This document shows positions 11,650 to 23,395 of a DNA stretch of 64,000 bases, in pieces. Numbering within the stretch: position 1 is the first letter of the stretch; each line of letters begins with the position of its first letter. The stretch covers positions 21,142,001 through 21,206,000 of the forward strand of contig NC_063257.1 of NCBI RefSeq assembly GCF_019578655.1. The letters are read 5' to 3'. The DNA is from Ricinus communis. Taxonomy: Eukaryota; Streptophyta; Magnoliopsida; Malpighiales; Euphorbiaceae. The notes under the pieces are model-generated. The model saw only the letters and a list, made by a program, of their open reading frames with translations, was not told the DNA's origin and made no database searches. Made by a program: the position numbers and the translations under genes.

Positions 11650-12260
11650 TATCGAGATGACCTTACCACTTTCGGCGTGAATAATGACAATTTTGCCTTC
11701 ATGAGGGAACTTCACCTTCTGATGGACTGTAGAAGGGACTCATCCTAGGGTATGGAACCATGACCTTTCCAATAGTAGTGAAAATGTTACTAGGATGTCT
11801 AGGACAGTAAATTCTACCCAGGATTCAATTGGACCTATCTTCACCAGTGCTGAAAACGTCCATTCTACGTCCTTTTTATCTCATCGTTTGCCCTTATGGC
11901 CATGTCTGATGGTTTTAGGTCCTTCACAGTCATCCCTAGTTTAGGGAGTATGCGAGATGGACACACATTGATAGTTGACCCATCATCAACTATCAAGCAT
12001 AGGGTTCTTTTCCCTTTTACCTCTACTACTATGTAAAGGGCTTTATTGTGTTCCCTTCTCTCAAGTGGTAGGTTCTCGTTTGAGAAAGTAATCATCCCGG
12101 TAGTCTTGTTAGTTGCCATTTTGATCATCTCCTGAAGGATAGTCGCTGAGATGACACTTATACCAGATAAGACCTGGATCAAAGCCTTTCTATGGTATGA
12201 TGAATGCATCAGTAGCTCCCAAACATCAGTTGTCTTCTTTTCCTTCCTCCATCGTTCCAG
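11650..12260 (-). pseudogene. E1 aspartic protease remnant
   Basis: The frame 11865-12209 reads PLERREHNKALYIVVEVKG followed by IVDDGSTINVCPSRILPKLGM and DLKPSDMAIRANDE. The DDGS sequence is the catalytic Asp motif in the form used by Tat/Ogre-type Gypsy proteases, where DSG or DTG is usual elsewhere. E2 has the same motif (40786-41136). Stops and shifts on both sides. Confidence 0.8.
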
Positions 12261-12639
12261 TAATATGGCATCCTTATTTTCAGGTGCTTGCTTCTCTTAT
12301 TTCTGCTCTTATTCCCCAGTTTCCTTACCTTCACCCACTAGCATAGTCTTAGAGTCACCGTCTGCCTAAATTTCTTTGGCCTCAGCATCTTGAACCTCAT
12401 TCTCATCCCTGGAACTATACTAGATGTCAATAGCCATTACCAACTTCTTTTCACCCTCTTTTCAGACTTCTAAGAGACAAGGCTCATAAGTGGCTTGATT
12501 ATTGTCTAACCCCCAACCACTTGGCAAAATATCTCCAATCTGAACTTCAGCTGAGGGTGGCCTTGAATACTAGACCTTGAAATCATATTTATTCGAAGGC
12601 TGCCTAAACAGGTTTTCCCACTCATATTGAGGAAGTTGC

Positions 12640-14340
12640 TCAACCTCCCATTCTTTAGATTCGATTAAGTCTTCAATATCATGCTTGAGACGGTTGCACT
12701 GGTCTGTCACATGCCCGAAAGTCTGATGATACTCACAATACTGACCATTGTGAGGCTTATAACTGTCTTTTAATGACTGAGGCTTAAGCTTCCCGCACTA
12801 TTTCAGGTGTCAGAACACCACAGGTAGTAATGCCCCAAGGTCGGTGAAGGTTCTTTGTGGGCTTTTTGGCTTGGCTATTGGTTCGGCTTGAGATATGTTT
12901 ATGAAGGAGTTCGTTGTTTCCTCTTTGCTGAAGTCAGGATTAATCATGGATACTTGGTTCAGGGGTGGTGTATTGTTGTAGCTTGATAAGGAGTTGCTTC
13001 TAGTGCTAGGATGGTTTGGGCCAGTGAGCTTTCCAGTATTAATAAGGTCCTAGATTTCATGCTTTAACCGTATACAATTATCGGTGTGGAGGCCAGGTGC
13101 TTAATGGAATTTGCAGTAAGTGTTAGGCTTGTAACCAGGTGCATTTGGGTTTGGTGGGTTTTTTAGGATGGTAAGTTGGAGCATGCCATTCTGAACCAAT
13201 CTTGTAAAGATCTTGTAGAGAGGTTGCTTGAAGTTAGAAAAAACTTCCTCGATTGTTGTACGACATTTCGCATCTAAAGTCCTACTTGTTCCAGCCTTGT
13301 AGTTTTCCCTTCTGCCAGTTCTCACGGTCTTTCTCTTGTCATTCTATATTTCCTTGACTTACAGCCCATCATCATACAGATCCATGAAGGTTTTTAGGTT
13401 CATCATCTGCAACCTTTCAACCTATCCAGGGAGGACATTTTGAACCACCATATGAACTTGGTCTTTTTGAAAGGGCTTGTTCTTCATCAAGCCAACCTTA
13501 TTCCTCCATCTGGTTAGGAAATCAGATAAGGATTCATTTGGCTTTTGTTTAGTTTATTCAAGATCCCTGATTGACACCTTCAAATGATTATTGTAGTCGT
13601 ACTGCTTGGCAAATGAGTCGTACAAATCACGCCATTCAGCTTTGGCAGATTTCTCTAGACCGTGGTACCAATTGACTGTGGGCCCTTCTAGAGACACCAT
13701 AGAAAGCTTAACAATTTGAGTCCTACTCAGTTGAGTAGTCCTCATGATGGTCATGTATTGCTTCAAATGGACTTTAGGGTCACTAGTCCTATTGAATTTA
13801 TTCATGTCGGGCATCTTGAACTTTGCAGGTAACTTATCTTCCCCCATCTTGAACTTTGCAGGTAACTTATCTTCCCCCATCATCATAGGTTAGGTTTAAA
13901 CCTTTAATTTCTAGCATACCCTGTATCTTGTCAAGTTAGGCACTCAATCCACTTACAGCCTTTTCGGTGGCAAGGGCAGTCTCCATCTTAGCCTAGTCGA
14001 GCATGATTTCATTGAAATCCTAAAAGTTTTGGGGCATTCCCCTTCTAGCTGGGTCTTTAACATTAGCATTGGCATTTCCCTCGGTAGTAGTGGCAGCTGC
14101 AGTGGTAGCAGCAGTTTCAGCGACACCCAACGTCGAGCCAATAGTAACAGGCGGGTTAGCCGGTGCCATAAGAGCAGTAGTTGGGGCTTCGTTAACAGCC
14201 ATCCTAGCCATAAGTTTTTGAAGTTCCCCCCAGATCACGCCCCTCAGGTCTTCAATTACAATGTTCTTAAGGATCTCGACGTCTTGCTCATTAGCTCTTT
14301 CGTTGGCCATCTCTTTTTGGTGTCTCGGTCTTTCTAAATG
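12640..14340 (-). pseudogene. E1 gag remnant
   Basis: The frame 13554-13886 carries the Retrotrans_gag core (FNRTSDPKVHLKQYMT, LEGPTVNWYHGLEKSAKAEW, AKQYDYNNHLKVSIRDLE). The frame over 14020-14547 gives the Ala/Thr-rich N-terminal part. Towards 12640-13330 two copies of a Cys/His pattern (CKFH... / CEYHQ...C.RLKHDI..LI) remain. A 33-bp in-frame tandem duplication lies at 13813-13878. Stops interrupt every part, so no full capsid protein is encoded. Confidence 0.8.
13813..13878 (-). repeat. 33-bp tandem duplication in E1 gag
   Basis: Two perfect 33-bp copies. They add 11 residues in frame (MGEDKLPAKFK twice on the minus strand), so the duplication did not itself break the frame. Confidence 0.95.
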
Positions 14341-15137
14341 CTCTAACACAATTCTAATTCTCGGGAAGATAGGCACTCTCTTTAGCCTCCCATTGTCTTG
14401 CATCTTCCAACCCACAAGAGAGTCTATATGGCTAAAAAAGAATAGCTTAATATGATGCATGCAATGCATGGGATGCATGATACACGTGTTATGCATAAGG
14501 ACAAAAGAAAAAAAGGTTGGCACACACATTAGTAGTGTACAATTCATCCTTCCAACCTTATTACTTCAGCAAACGGTTCGTGGTAAGTATTTCTTCCCTA
14601 GGATTTTTGGCTTCGGGTTTTGTATCAACATGGGATAGTTGGTCCGACGTGCATGCCATAAGCTCTCAAAGCATATTTAAATAAGATAAGGTGAGGTTCT
14701 TCAGTATAAGCATAAAAGCCTACATATTTTGCGCCTGGGGCCTGGTTCCATATTTAGGCTAAGGTTTTCCAATACTTGGGCTTGAAACATTTACAAGGAA
14801 AAAACATCCATATAGCAAGCAACAGGTTACCTAGAGGAGATTGCTAGGGTCATTACCATGAGCTGGGTCTTGGGTAAGGATGAAAGGCTCCCACAAGCAA
14901 AAAGTGTTCCTCCTTGGCTCGTCTCCCCACTCAAGAGTCTATGCGACGAAGGAAATACACTCATTACTTATAAGTGATGGTAGCCGATGTCGCAATTCTA
15001 GGATTCAACCAAAGAACTGCTAGCCGCATTAGGGCTATAGGGACTATGTGTACAGTGTGTGAAAGTGTAGTGTTGCAATAATACTCTATTAAATAATAAA
15101 TTTAAAGACAAACATACATTGGAATCAGCTTCTCTTA
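14341..15137 (-). other. E1 leader between PBS and gag
   Basis: Non-coding; no gene seen. The same stretch can be followed in E2 (about 42800-43576), including the ATGCATG-rich part near 14455-14495. Confidence 0.6.
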
Positions 15138-15155
15138 TCCCCAATGGAGTCGTCA
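15138..15155 (-). other. E1 primer binding site
   Basis: The minus strand reads TGACGACTCCATTGGGGA, close to the tRNA-Arg-complementary PBS of Ogre/Tat elements (two differences by my reading). It lies just inside the 5' LTR. Confidence 0.65.
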
Positions 15156-15156
15156 C

Positions 15157-17443
15157 TACGGGCGATAGTTTTGAGCGTGTAACCAAGTGTCTTTAACGAC
15201 TATGGTAGTGTAAGGCTTTTCAACATAATTGGGAACACACTAACTAGTCACCGAGACTACTGCGAAGATGGGAGTCGCCACCCTAGTAATTACCGGGATA
15301 CTTTTACTAATGAGTGGCTTTACTCATATTTCATAAGGAAGCTTAAACCATAGAGTCCAGAGATGGATCTGGAAGCCAACTTCTTTATTTGTGTATATTA
15401 GTCTTTAAATTTATTGTTTAATAAAATATTTCCTATAAATGCAAGCATATTATACACATGCATGTCAAAATATCACATAATACACCTACGTCTTCCCATT
15501 TTATTCAAAACCTAGCCCTTATTCAAAGTTATTAATCTAATTTATTAACCAATTATGCATGAGGTCCACCTATTCTAGCCCAATTACATGTTATGCTCTT
15601 CGGATTCCAACTTTTAAGCCTATTGGACTACTTATTATGAGAAGACCCATCCATTGTGATTTCAGCCCTAACTAAGTTCAAAACCTAACTAAACATGTCA
15701 AGGCCCACTAGTCTAATTGAATTTTAAGGCTTAGGCTCAGTTAAAGTGGATTAACCTATTAAATTATCAAATTCATGTTGGATTAGTTTTCAGCCCTAAG
15801 TCTAAGTGGCCCATTTTAATTAATCAATCATATAATCAAGTATTGAGTTAATATGTAATAAATAATAAAATAATAATAAAGGAAATAAAGCAGAAAAAAA
15901 AGAAACCTAACTATTACAACCTACGTACAACTATGATTATAAGACCAAAAAGGCCTACAACTGAACAGAGGCCAAGAATACATTAAGAACTAGCAAAAAA
16001 GCAAAAAAATATATGGGGTCAACATGGTTAGCTGATCGGTTATGCATGTAGAGTTGATCGGCTGAATATAGAGCCAATTAACTTTATAGTCAGCTGATCG
16101 GCTCTATAGTCTAGGGGGCACTTCAAACAATTTTCCTTCGATTCTTTCTCATTTGACAGTCCAAACCCACACTCTAGAGACGATTTTTACATGCATAGAT
16201 GTTTGAACAATATAAGAAGGAGAAATAATAGCTAAAGAAAATTAACAAAATAAAGTACAAAAGCTAAGAAAACCCTAAATTTGTTAGAAACCCTAAAATC
16301 CTATAAACTAGTAGTAAGTTGTTAAAATAAAGAAACATATTTTAATTTAGTCTTAATTACCAAATTATAATAACATAAACTAAATATTAATCCTATAATC
16401 ATGTTTTTAAGTAAATCTAAAACCCTAATTGGCAAAATATCATATTTAATAAAAAATCTAGTTCTTATTATTAGATTCAAAATCCTATTAACATGCATAT
16501 TCTAAAACCCTAATCTAATCATATTGATCAAGGATAAAAACCCTAATCATATTTCTAAGAAATAATATTATAAAAGTAAATAAAAAGACAAAAAAAAACT
16601 AATTGGCAAAATATCAAATCTAATAAAAAAACTATAGTTCTTATTATCAAATTCAAAACCCTATTAACATGCATATTCTAGAACCCTAATCTAATCATAT
16701 TGATCAAAGATAAAAACCCTCATCATGTTTATAAGAAATAATATTATAAAAGTAAATAAAAAGATAAACAAAAGAACATAAGAACCATATTTTATGATTG
16801 ATGCAGATTGTGGTGGTAGAACCCTCACGTTGTCACCATGTATGTTGGATATGCGTGTCTCGGACAATGAGGAAGTAGTTGAATCAATCTAAGTGTTTCT
16901 TTGCTTTGAATATTGCTATCGATTAAAAATTAAATCTCACCACCCTCTCTAAAACTATAAATTCCTATTACTATTTATAGAGGTAGGATATTAAAGAAAA
17001 ACCCAGAGAAAGAGATAAATCCTAAGTTAATAAACATCCAATTTTTAATTAAAATTAAAGTAATTATCGATAAAACAATGGTTATCTTTAAAGAAACCTT
17101 CTAAAAACTGTATTTGAATGTAAGATCATTTGAAGAAATGACGTTGAAGAGTCAAGAGGTGATTGGCACTATATAGAGCCGATTAGCTCTAGAGAAAAAG
17201 TTCTGATTTTTTGCGATTTAGTCCCTGATTTTGTAAAAACTGCCATTTTGACCCTCAAACTTAATTTCTTCTGACAATTAGGTTCAAATTGATTTCAAAA
17301 AGCTAATTCTAGTCAGATTATACTTGATCCCAGCCTCAGATTCACTTGTTCTTCACCTCCCGAGACTCGAGAAAGAAGTAACTCTCATTATAAGATTTTT
17401 TATTTTTTCCTCGATATCTATATCAGAAAAAGGGGTGTTGACA
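15157..17443 (-). repeat. E1 5' LTR
   Basis: The outer end is clear: plus-strand ...GGGGTGTTGACA at 17443, that is TGTCAACACC on the minus strand. It matches the outer end of the E2 LTR at 46881. The inner end next to the PBS is inferred. It contains a GATCGGCTCTA-type motif cluster (about 16025-16110) and a 174-bp tandem duplication (16427-16772). Confidence 0.75.
16427..16772. repeat. 174-bp tandem duplication in the E1 LTR
   Basis: Two adjacent copies begin AATTGGCAAAATATCA at 16427 and 16601 and run in parallel to AAATAAAAAGA, with scattered differences. They are rich in AAACCCTAA-like phrases that are not telomeric arrays. Confidence 0.85.
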
Positions 17444-17448
17444 GCGAC

Positions 17449-18223
17449 CTTAGATCTGGTCCTTCATGCCATACTAGAGGTTCTATCTTTATGGTAGAGC
17501 ATACTAGACATATGGTGAGAATCATATCTTAAATTGTATTTTTTAAAAATTTATTTGAGTTTATTTATTTTAATGTATAATATTTTCTTTGGCAGGCTAA
17601 CGAATTAGGTCGAGAGCCAGACTAAATCGAGCTTTTCGAGGCTACACACATGAGCAAGAAGAATAAAGACTAGATTGATAAAAGATCTAAGGAAGTAGTT
17701 GTAAGTTTATTAATAATTAATATTTAAGGTTAATTTTTCTAATTAATTTTATTAGTACTTTTCTTTAAACTAATTACAGGATCGTTATCATGAGTTAAAG
17801 GAGAAAGTTAGTCAAACATAAGATAGTTCGACGGAGATGCAAGAGCTAGATCTAAAGTAATTGCTTATAGGCGTTAGGTGAAGAGAAGAAGCGTTGAGTG
17901 TACAACATATGTGCCAGAGCTCTAGATTTCTACAGTTGTTCCTCCTCCTCCACTATTGCATCTCTAGATTTTGATGTCCAATGTTTGTGAGACCCTATTC
18001 GCTAGGAGTTGCAGTAGGAGCTGCAACAGGAGATGGAGGGGGAACTAAAGGAGTAGTGGGCAGTCATGGAGGCACAATGGGTTACAATAGAGCGACAAAT
18101 GTAGGGGTAGATGCATAAGAAAATGGAGAACATGCGACACCTCATTGCAGAGATGGCACGTTATGGTCAGCTTGCACTTCCACAGGATCCTCCTTTGTCT
18201 GCCTCTGATTCTGCTCATTGACT
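17449..18223 (+). pseudogene. CACTA (En/Spm, Ptta-type) transposase C-terminal remnant
   Basis: Plus-strand exon-like pieces read CHTRGSIFMVEHTRHM (17449-17517). After an intron ending TTGGCAG at 17597 they continue ANELGREPD, ELFEATHMSKKNKD, IDKRSKEVVDRYHELKEK. A Gln/Glu-rich coiled-coil tail follows, ending near 18223. This is the familiar C-terminal pattern of the plant Ptta/En/Spm protein found in CACTA elements. In-frame stops (for example after GREPD) show decay. E1's right LTR end lies directly upstream, so E1 probably inserted into this gene. The upstream half is not visible. Confidence 0.7.
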
Positions 18224-18417
18224 TATTAATTGTTTTATGTGTTTTTATTCTTTCACAATTTTATACATTTTATATACTTTATGATATTATATTTTATATT
18301 CAAATTTATTTATTAATTTATATATAGTTTCTCTCATTTTTTATTTAATTTCTCTATAATATGTGTTTTATTATTAATAATAATAATAGATAATATTTTA
18401 ATATTAAAAAATTAGCA

Positions 18418-18965
18418 ATTAAGCGATGGTTAGCAATGGATAAAAATTAGCAATGGACGCATATTCTATCACTAATAGAAGCAAAAATCAAAGGACATAT
18501 TCGTTGCAGATTAGTGACAAAGCAAATTTGTCGGTATACATTTAAGAGTTAGCGAGGGAATGTCTATCGCTATTTTTGTGGCATTAGCAATGGACGTTAT
18601 CCGTCGCTAAACTGCAAGGACTTAAATAGGGCTAGTTTGATGCCATACTAGCGAGGGATATTGTCCATCGCTAATTGGATTTCCTTAGCGATGGCTCGTC
18701 CCTCGTTACGCCATCCCACTCTCTCCAATTCCGTCGTTAAGATTACAAGTATTTTCCACTATTTAGCGATGATCATTTGTCGCTATATTTGCTGCTAGGT
18801 TAGCGACAGACCTAAAATTTCCATCAATAAGTGATTAGCAATGATCAATTTACCCACGGATTATATTTATCATACGTCCGTTTCTAAAGTGCCTTACCAA
18901 CGGATTTAACCACTCTAGCGACATATATAGTTCGTCGCTATTTTTCTTTTTTTTAGTAATAGTTA
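18418..18965 (+). repeat. CACTA 3' subterminal repeat region
   Basis: Many copies, in both orientations, of a TTAGCGATGG / CCGTCGCTAA motif (for example around 18420, 18545, 18590, 18640, 18675, 18770, 18920) occur within 550 bp. They end in TTTTTCTTTTTTTTAGTAAT. Dense inverted subterminal repeats followed by a degenerate ...GTAGTG-like end are typical of CACTA transposons, and this lies right after the transposase remnant. Confidence 0.75.
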
Positions 18966-20638
18966 TTTAGGATATTTTAGTGGTTTAATGATATTTTTTC
19001 TATATATAATATAGTGAAAATATATAATTTTTATCTCATTTTTACTTAATTATCTAATTTCAGATAATAATAACTAAGAGAAAAAAATATGAAGAAAAAA
19101 ACTCAAATAAGAGCTTAATTGGACATGTTTATGTCAAAATCCAAGAGCGACATGCGTGAACTGACTATTTTACAAGGGTAGCCAAAATTTACATAGCCTA
19201 AGGGCAAGTTAGTCATTTTGTATTATTATTAGGATTTATAACTCTAGGATAATATTTGGTAGAGATAAGGATATCTATAATCTTATCTATTGATAAACTT
19301 ATCTTGAGTATACTTATCTTTAGGGAGACTTGTCTTGATGGAGGACTCTTCTATATATATCTCTACAGATCTAAACCTAGAAAATATGGGAGGAGAGGTC
19401 TCTTCTATCTACTATCTGCTATGTCTCTCATCTGCATCTGTCCACCATCCATTTCTTTGCAATTTTCTCTGTAGATCATCTTCTCCAAACACTTAGTTTT
19501 AGTTTTTATTATTCTTTCAAGATCTAAGGAAGTTTTCAAGAAGAAGAGTGAGGATCAATCATCTTCCTACCTTGAAGAATTCTGAGTCTAGAGTGAGCTT
19601 TAATTTTCTATCTTGTTTTTATATTTAACTATTTAATTATCATGATCATTAGATTAAATATGTCACTAGTTCTCTTTAAGTATTTAGTATTAGAGACACC
19701 ATCTTTGCTTTAATCATTTTAAGTGCATGGATCATTTTTATAGTAAAACAATAAATTTATCTCGAAGTCAATTTTTCAAGGAATTATAAAGCCACTTATT
19801 ATAAAGACTAATTATCAACGTAAAATAATAAAAATAAATATTCTAAACTAATATTTTGAGAGATTATGATGTTCATAAAATAATAAAAATAAACTAGTAT
19901 AGTAAATATGCAAATAAGATGATTTAAGAAAACTATATGGTAAAAGCAGTATCTAGTATAGCCAGTTATTTAGTAATCTCATTGTTTTAACTTTAAGTAT
20001 AGATGTAATAAATGAGATAGTAATATTCTTTCTCTTTTAATTACTGAAGCTAATGATACAATTAAAATTTTTTATACCAACATATATTGAAACAAAAATG
20101 GTGTTTTTAATACATTTAATGCCAATAAAATATTAAAATGATACTATAATGTAGTTCTAAAAAATATATAAATAAGATTCTTCAAAAAAATCATACAAAA
20201 AATCTGAAAAGAATATTAAAAATTTAACCGTAAATAAAAAATATTTGCCGCGTTTTTTCCGATAAATCTGTAAAAGTCCCAAGATAAAATTGACAACTTT
20301 GCACTTAATTCAAAAATAAAATTTAATATACTAGGTAGGGAAAAGACCATCCCCTAACAACTCCCTAACCCAAGAACAGACGAGACACATGTCAAAATCT
20401 AGAACTAGGACTATTATCAAGATCGTATTACGCAATCTCCTGACTTGGGTAGAAAGGAAGAGCGCCAAAACTAAGGAATGTATGTGACAAGGGGCACTCT
20501 GCACAAAGCAACAAACCTCGACCAATTAGGAAAAAACTTGCCAAGCTGACCTCGAAAAGGAGCAGGGACTAGCTCTAAGCAAACGAGAGACCAGGGGCAA
20601 TCCCTATATAGAGGAAAGGAGAACGAGAGAGAAGGTAG
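18966..20638. other. Intergenic, no gene; possible solo-LTR-like segments
   Basis: No coding sequence supported. Around 19240-19510 a run of GATAAG/CTTATC-containing sequence leads to a TATA-like CTATATATATCTC (about 19350) and a CT-rich stretch, like an LTR promoter region. About 20330-20635 is GC-richer and also LTR-like. Neither has a pair or a target duplication that I can find. Confidence 0.4.
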
Positions 20639-21937
20639 TTGCATTTTTACCCTTCATATTTGGTGCGAGATATACATTTGGCCCTTAACTATTTTTTGCC
20701 AATCAAACACAAAATTGATCAAAAGCAGTATTTTAAACCTCTCTCTTAAGTGTGGAGTTAACATAAATTAATCTATTAGTCAAACTCAAAGATGGACCCA
20801 TTAAATATTATAAAAAAAGAGAACTCTATCTCTCCTCTCTTTTTTCTTCTTCCGTTACTACTGCTTACTCACTATTCTTCTTCTTCTTTTATTTTTGTTA
20901 TTCTTCCTCTGCATATCATATTAAACACTAATCATTACAATGTGTTAATAAACAAAAAACACATCCAATGGCAATAACTTAAAAATTCAAAAACTAGAAA
21001 GCAATCAAATTTATACATAAAAAGTTTGAAACCTGAATTAAGCATTTATACTAATTATAAGAATATAGATTTGAACAAACAAACATTGAAAATTTAATCA
21101 AATCAGACCAAATAGATATTAAAGAAAAAACTAGAAATAGAAAAATGGAATTAATGGGACAACTACATTTTTTTATGTATAAATTTGTTTGCTTTCGCTC
21201 TCTATATTTATACAAACACTTATTTTAACTATTTTATATTCTAATTAATGGGACTAAAAATATTGATCTCAATATATGATAAAAACTCATTCTAATTATA
21301 CATTTCTCAACACCATAACTCATAAATATAAGATTTTTGTAAGAAGAATTCAATCACAAAAGAAAGAAACAGAAAAAACTCACTTAAAAGTATACCTCCT
21401 CATCAAATTTCAATAATAATCAAATTAATACTCAAGAAATGTTAAGATGGAAACCCCAATTATATTAAACTTCTCTAAGCTCTTTGCACCAAACCACTAT
21501 TGCTACTGCCGTTATCAAAACTAGAAAAATTAAAAAAATATTCATAAAATTATTGTTGGCACTACTAAAGGTACCACTCAATAGAACCATGCCATTTTCA
21601 ATCTAAGTAATTGGTGATGAGAAGTGAATTTTTATCATTAAATGAATAGAGATTAATTTTATTAATATAATTTTGAAGGAAAATGATGGGAAAAGAAAGA
21701 AAAAAAAATGAGAGGGAGAAGGGAGTCTAGAATGGGTCCCAGCTAAAAGAAGTACGCCACGTTAGCTAAATAATAATGTTGTTTGAATTGAAATAGTTCG
21801 AGGGGCTTCAATAACAGTTTCATCAATTTCGTGTTTAAATGTCCCAAAACTAATTAGAGGGCAAATATGTGCCTCGTATTAAACATGAAGGGCAAAAATG
21901 TACTAACATGAAGGGCAAAAATGTACTTCTCCCTTCT
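20639..21937. mobile_element. Non-autonomous Mutator-like element with long terminal inverted repeats
   Basis: The left end (TTGCATTTTTACCCTTCATATTTGG...) and the reverse complement of the right end (GTACATTTTTGCCCTTCATGTTTAA...) match with mismatches over more than 100 bp. The match continues into a second block: GGACCCATT plus a CTCTCTCTCC/TTTTTTCTT tract at about 20793-20855, against its inverse at about 21668-21745. The interior is AT-rich without a transposase. Size about 1.3 kb. The right tip is partly duplicated (ACATGAAGGGCAAAAATGTAC twice, 21882-21926). I did not find a convincing target duplication. Confidence 0.65.
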
Positions 21938-22299
21938 GGTATCTTCAAGGCTATTAACCAAACGACTAGTTATTGTGTGCACGGAAAAATGTAGGCTACA
22001 GCTGATTAAATTTTATAAATTAAATTGGAAAAGAGTCAGTTTTTATTTTTCATTTTTGAATCCAATAAAAGTTGATATATGTTAATCATCTGAACTGAAA
22101 TGTGCGATAATATGAAGTGAAATAACCGTCTGAAAATAATCCAAATCCAAATTCGAAATCTAAATCCATACAAATTAGAAAGAATGGAGATCGAAATTAC
22201 TCTGAACTGAAATAACCCAGTGGACGTCTGCAGTATTTCTAGTACGCACAGCAGCTGCAGTGCCCAACTATTTGCAAGAAACATCTGGGTTCTTCTTTT

Positions 22300-22383
22300 A
22301 TTCATCTTCTTGTTGCCGAAACAGTGTTGCTATGTTTAGCTCTCTCATTCCATTTGTCTCTCTTTGGATATTTTTGGGCAAAA

Positions 22384-22416
<33 letters not shown>

Positions 22417-23395
22417 AGAATCTTTTATGGATTTCTTTTCTCTAAATTAGAAAGTAAGAAATATTCTTAAAAATATCCATCACAAGATTAGCTGTGAATG
22501 TGATCACCTCAACCTCACACCTAAATTTGGGGAACTTTTTTTCCAGAGATTTTTGGGTTCCATTTTTAGTTTCTTCTCTTTTTTTTTTTCTTTATTCTTC
22601 ATTTCCCTTTCTTTCCCAGCTCACTTTTCAATCTTCCAAGGTATTTGGTTAGTTCTGTTCAATCTTTTTTTTAAAAGATGTTTTCTAATTTCAATCTTTC
22701 AAGATTCTTGGTAATTTTTAAAAAATCTTTTATCTTTTACTCTTTTTAGTCTTAATGATTTTATGTAATGTTTTAGTGTATTTTTTTGGGGGTTTGGTTA
22801 TCTGATTATCTCCTCCATTTCTTTTATACCCGATCTTTTTTTTTGTAAATCATTTAGTTTAACTCTTTTTGGCATATATTGAAGAAATTAAGAAACCAAC
22901 TGTGACTTTGCCACTCTTGTCTTTCATATGGCAGATATCAATATTTTTTTGACGTACTTTCATTTAGTTTTGGATATCATTTATTTATATTTGGCTTAAC
23001 TATGGTGATCTATAGTATTTTTTTTTTTTTTTAAATCATTTGGTTCCTTTGACTGATCTCCATTTTCATGTTGTTAGCATTTGATTCTAGTGATAGGTTA
23101 TATCCATCAATTACATTAGAGAAACCAACAATTTTCTATTTTGTCCTGGCATTATTCTTTTTTTTTTTTCTTTTAAGTTAGGACATTTCTTTAAGCATAC
23201 AATCTTTGATTAAATGATAATTTGCCTATTTCAAACTGAATGAGAAAGAATGGTACTATATAGGCTATGTGAATGGAGCTGATAGAATAGACTGGTTGAC
23301 TAATGCTAATTTTTATTGTGGTTATTTTTTAAGATAGAAGAATGTTTCAAGCTTGGAACAAAGGTGGAGAGTTTTGAATATATCTAGAAAAGAAA
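22300..23395 (+). promoter_or_regulatory. Presumed promoter/5' untranslated region of the DUF789-family gene
   Basis: Pyrimidine-rich plus-strand sequence with a CT repeat (22389-22416). A probable leader intron ends ...TTTTTAAG near 23333, just before the short exon that ends with the proposed start codon. The transcription start cannot be fixed from sequence alone. Confidence 0.45.
22389..22416 (+). repeat. (CT)n microsatellite in the 5' leader
   Basis: About 14 uninterrupted CT units after a C run. CT repeats are common in plant 5' leaders. Confidence 0.95.

Larger units (their letters stand above)
906..17443 (-). mobile_element. E1: degenerate Ty3/Gypsy retrotransposon, Tat/Ogre-like
   Basis: Read on the minus strand from right to left, this holds a 5' LTR (15157-17443), a PBS resembling the complement of a tRNA-Arg 3' end, gag, an aspartic protease, RT/RNase H, a second Tat-type RNase H and integrase. 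That domain order is Gypsy; the extra RNase H before integrase and the protease motif of DDGS type point to the Tat/Ogre lineage. Every domain carries stops and frameshifts. The RT active site reads YIDVMM rather than YxDDM. No 3' LTR is recognisable on the left, where similarity to sister element E2 fades near 1145 and E1-like repeats continue to about 906. The 6.2-kb insertion at 3532-9726 is excluded from E1 itself. Confidence 0.85.

Noticed and set aside
15998..16780. Repeated AAACCCTAA phrases resembling plant telomere repeat
   Set aside because: They are scattered and part of a diverged LTR tandem duplication, not a continuous (CCCTAAA)n array.
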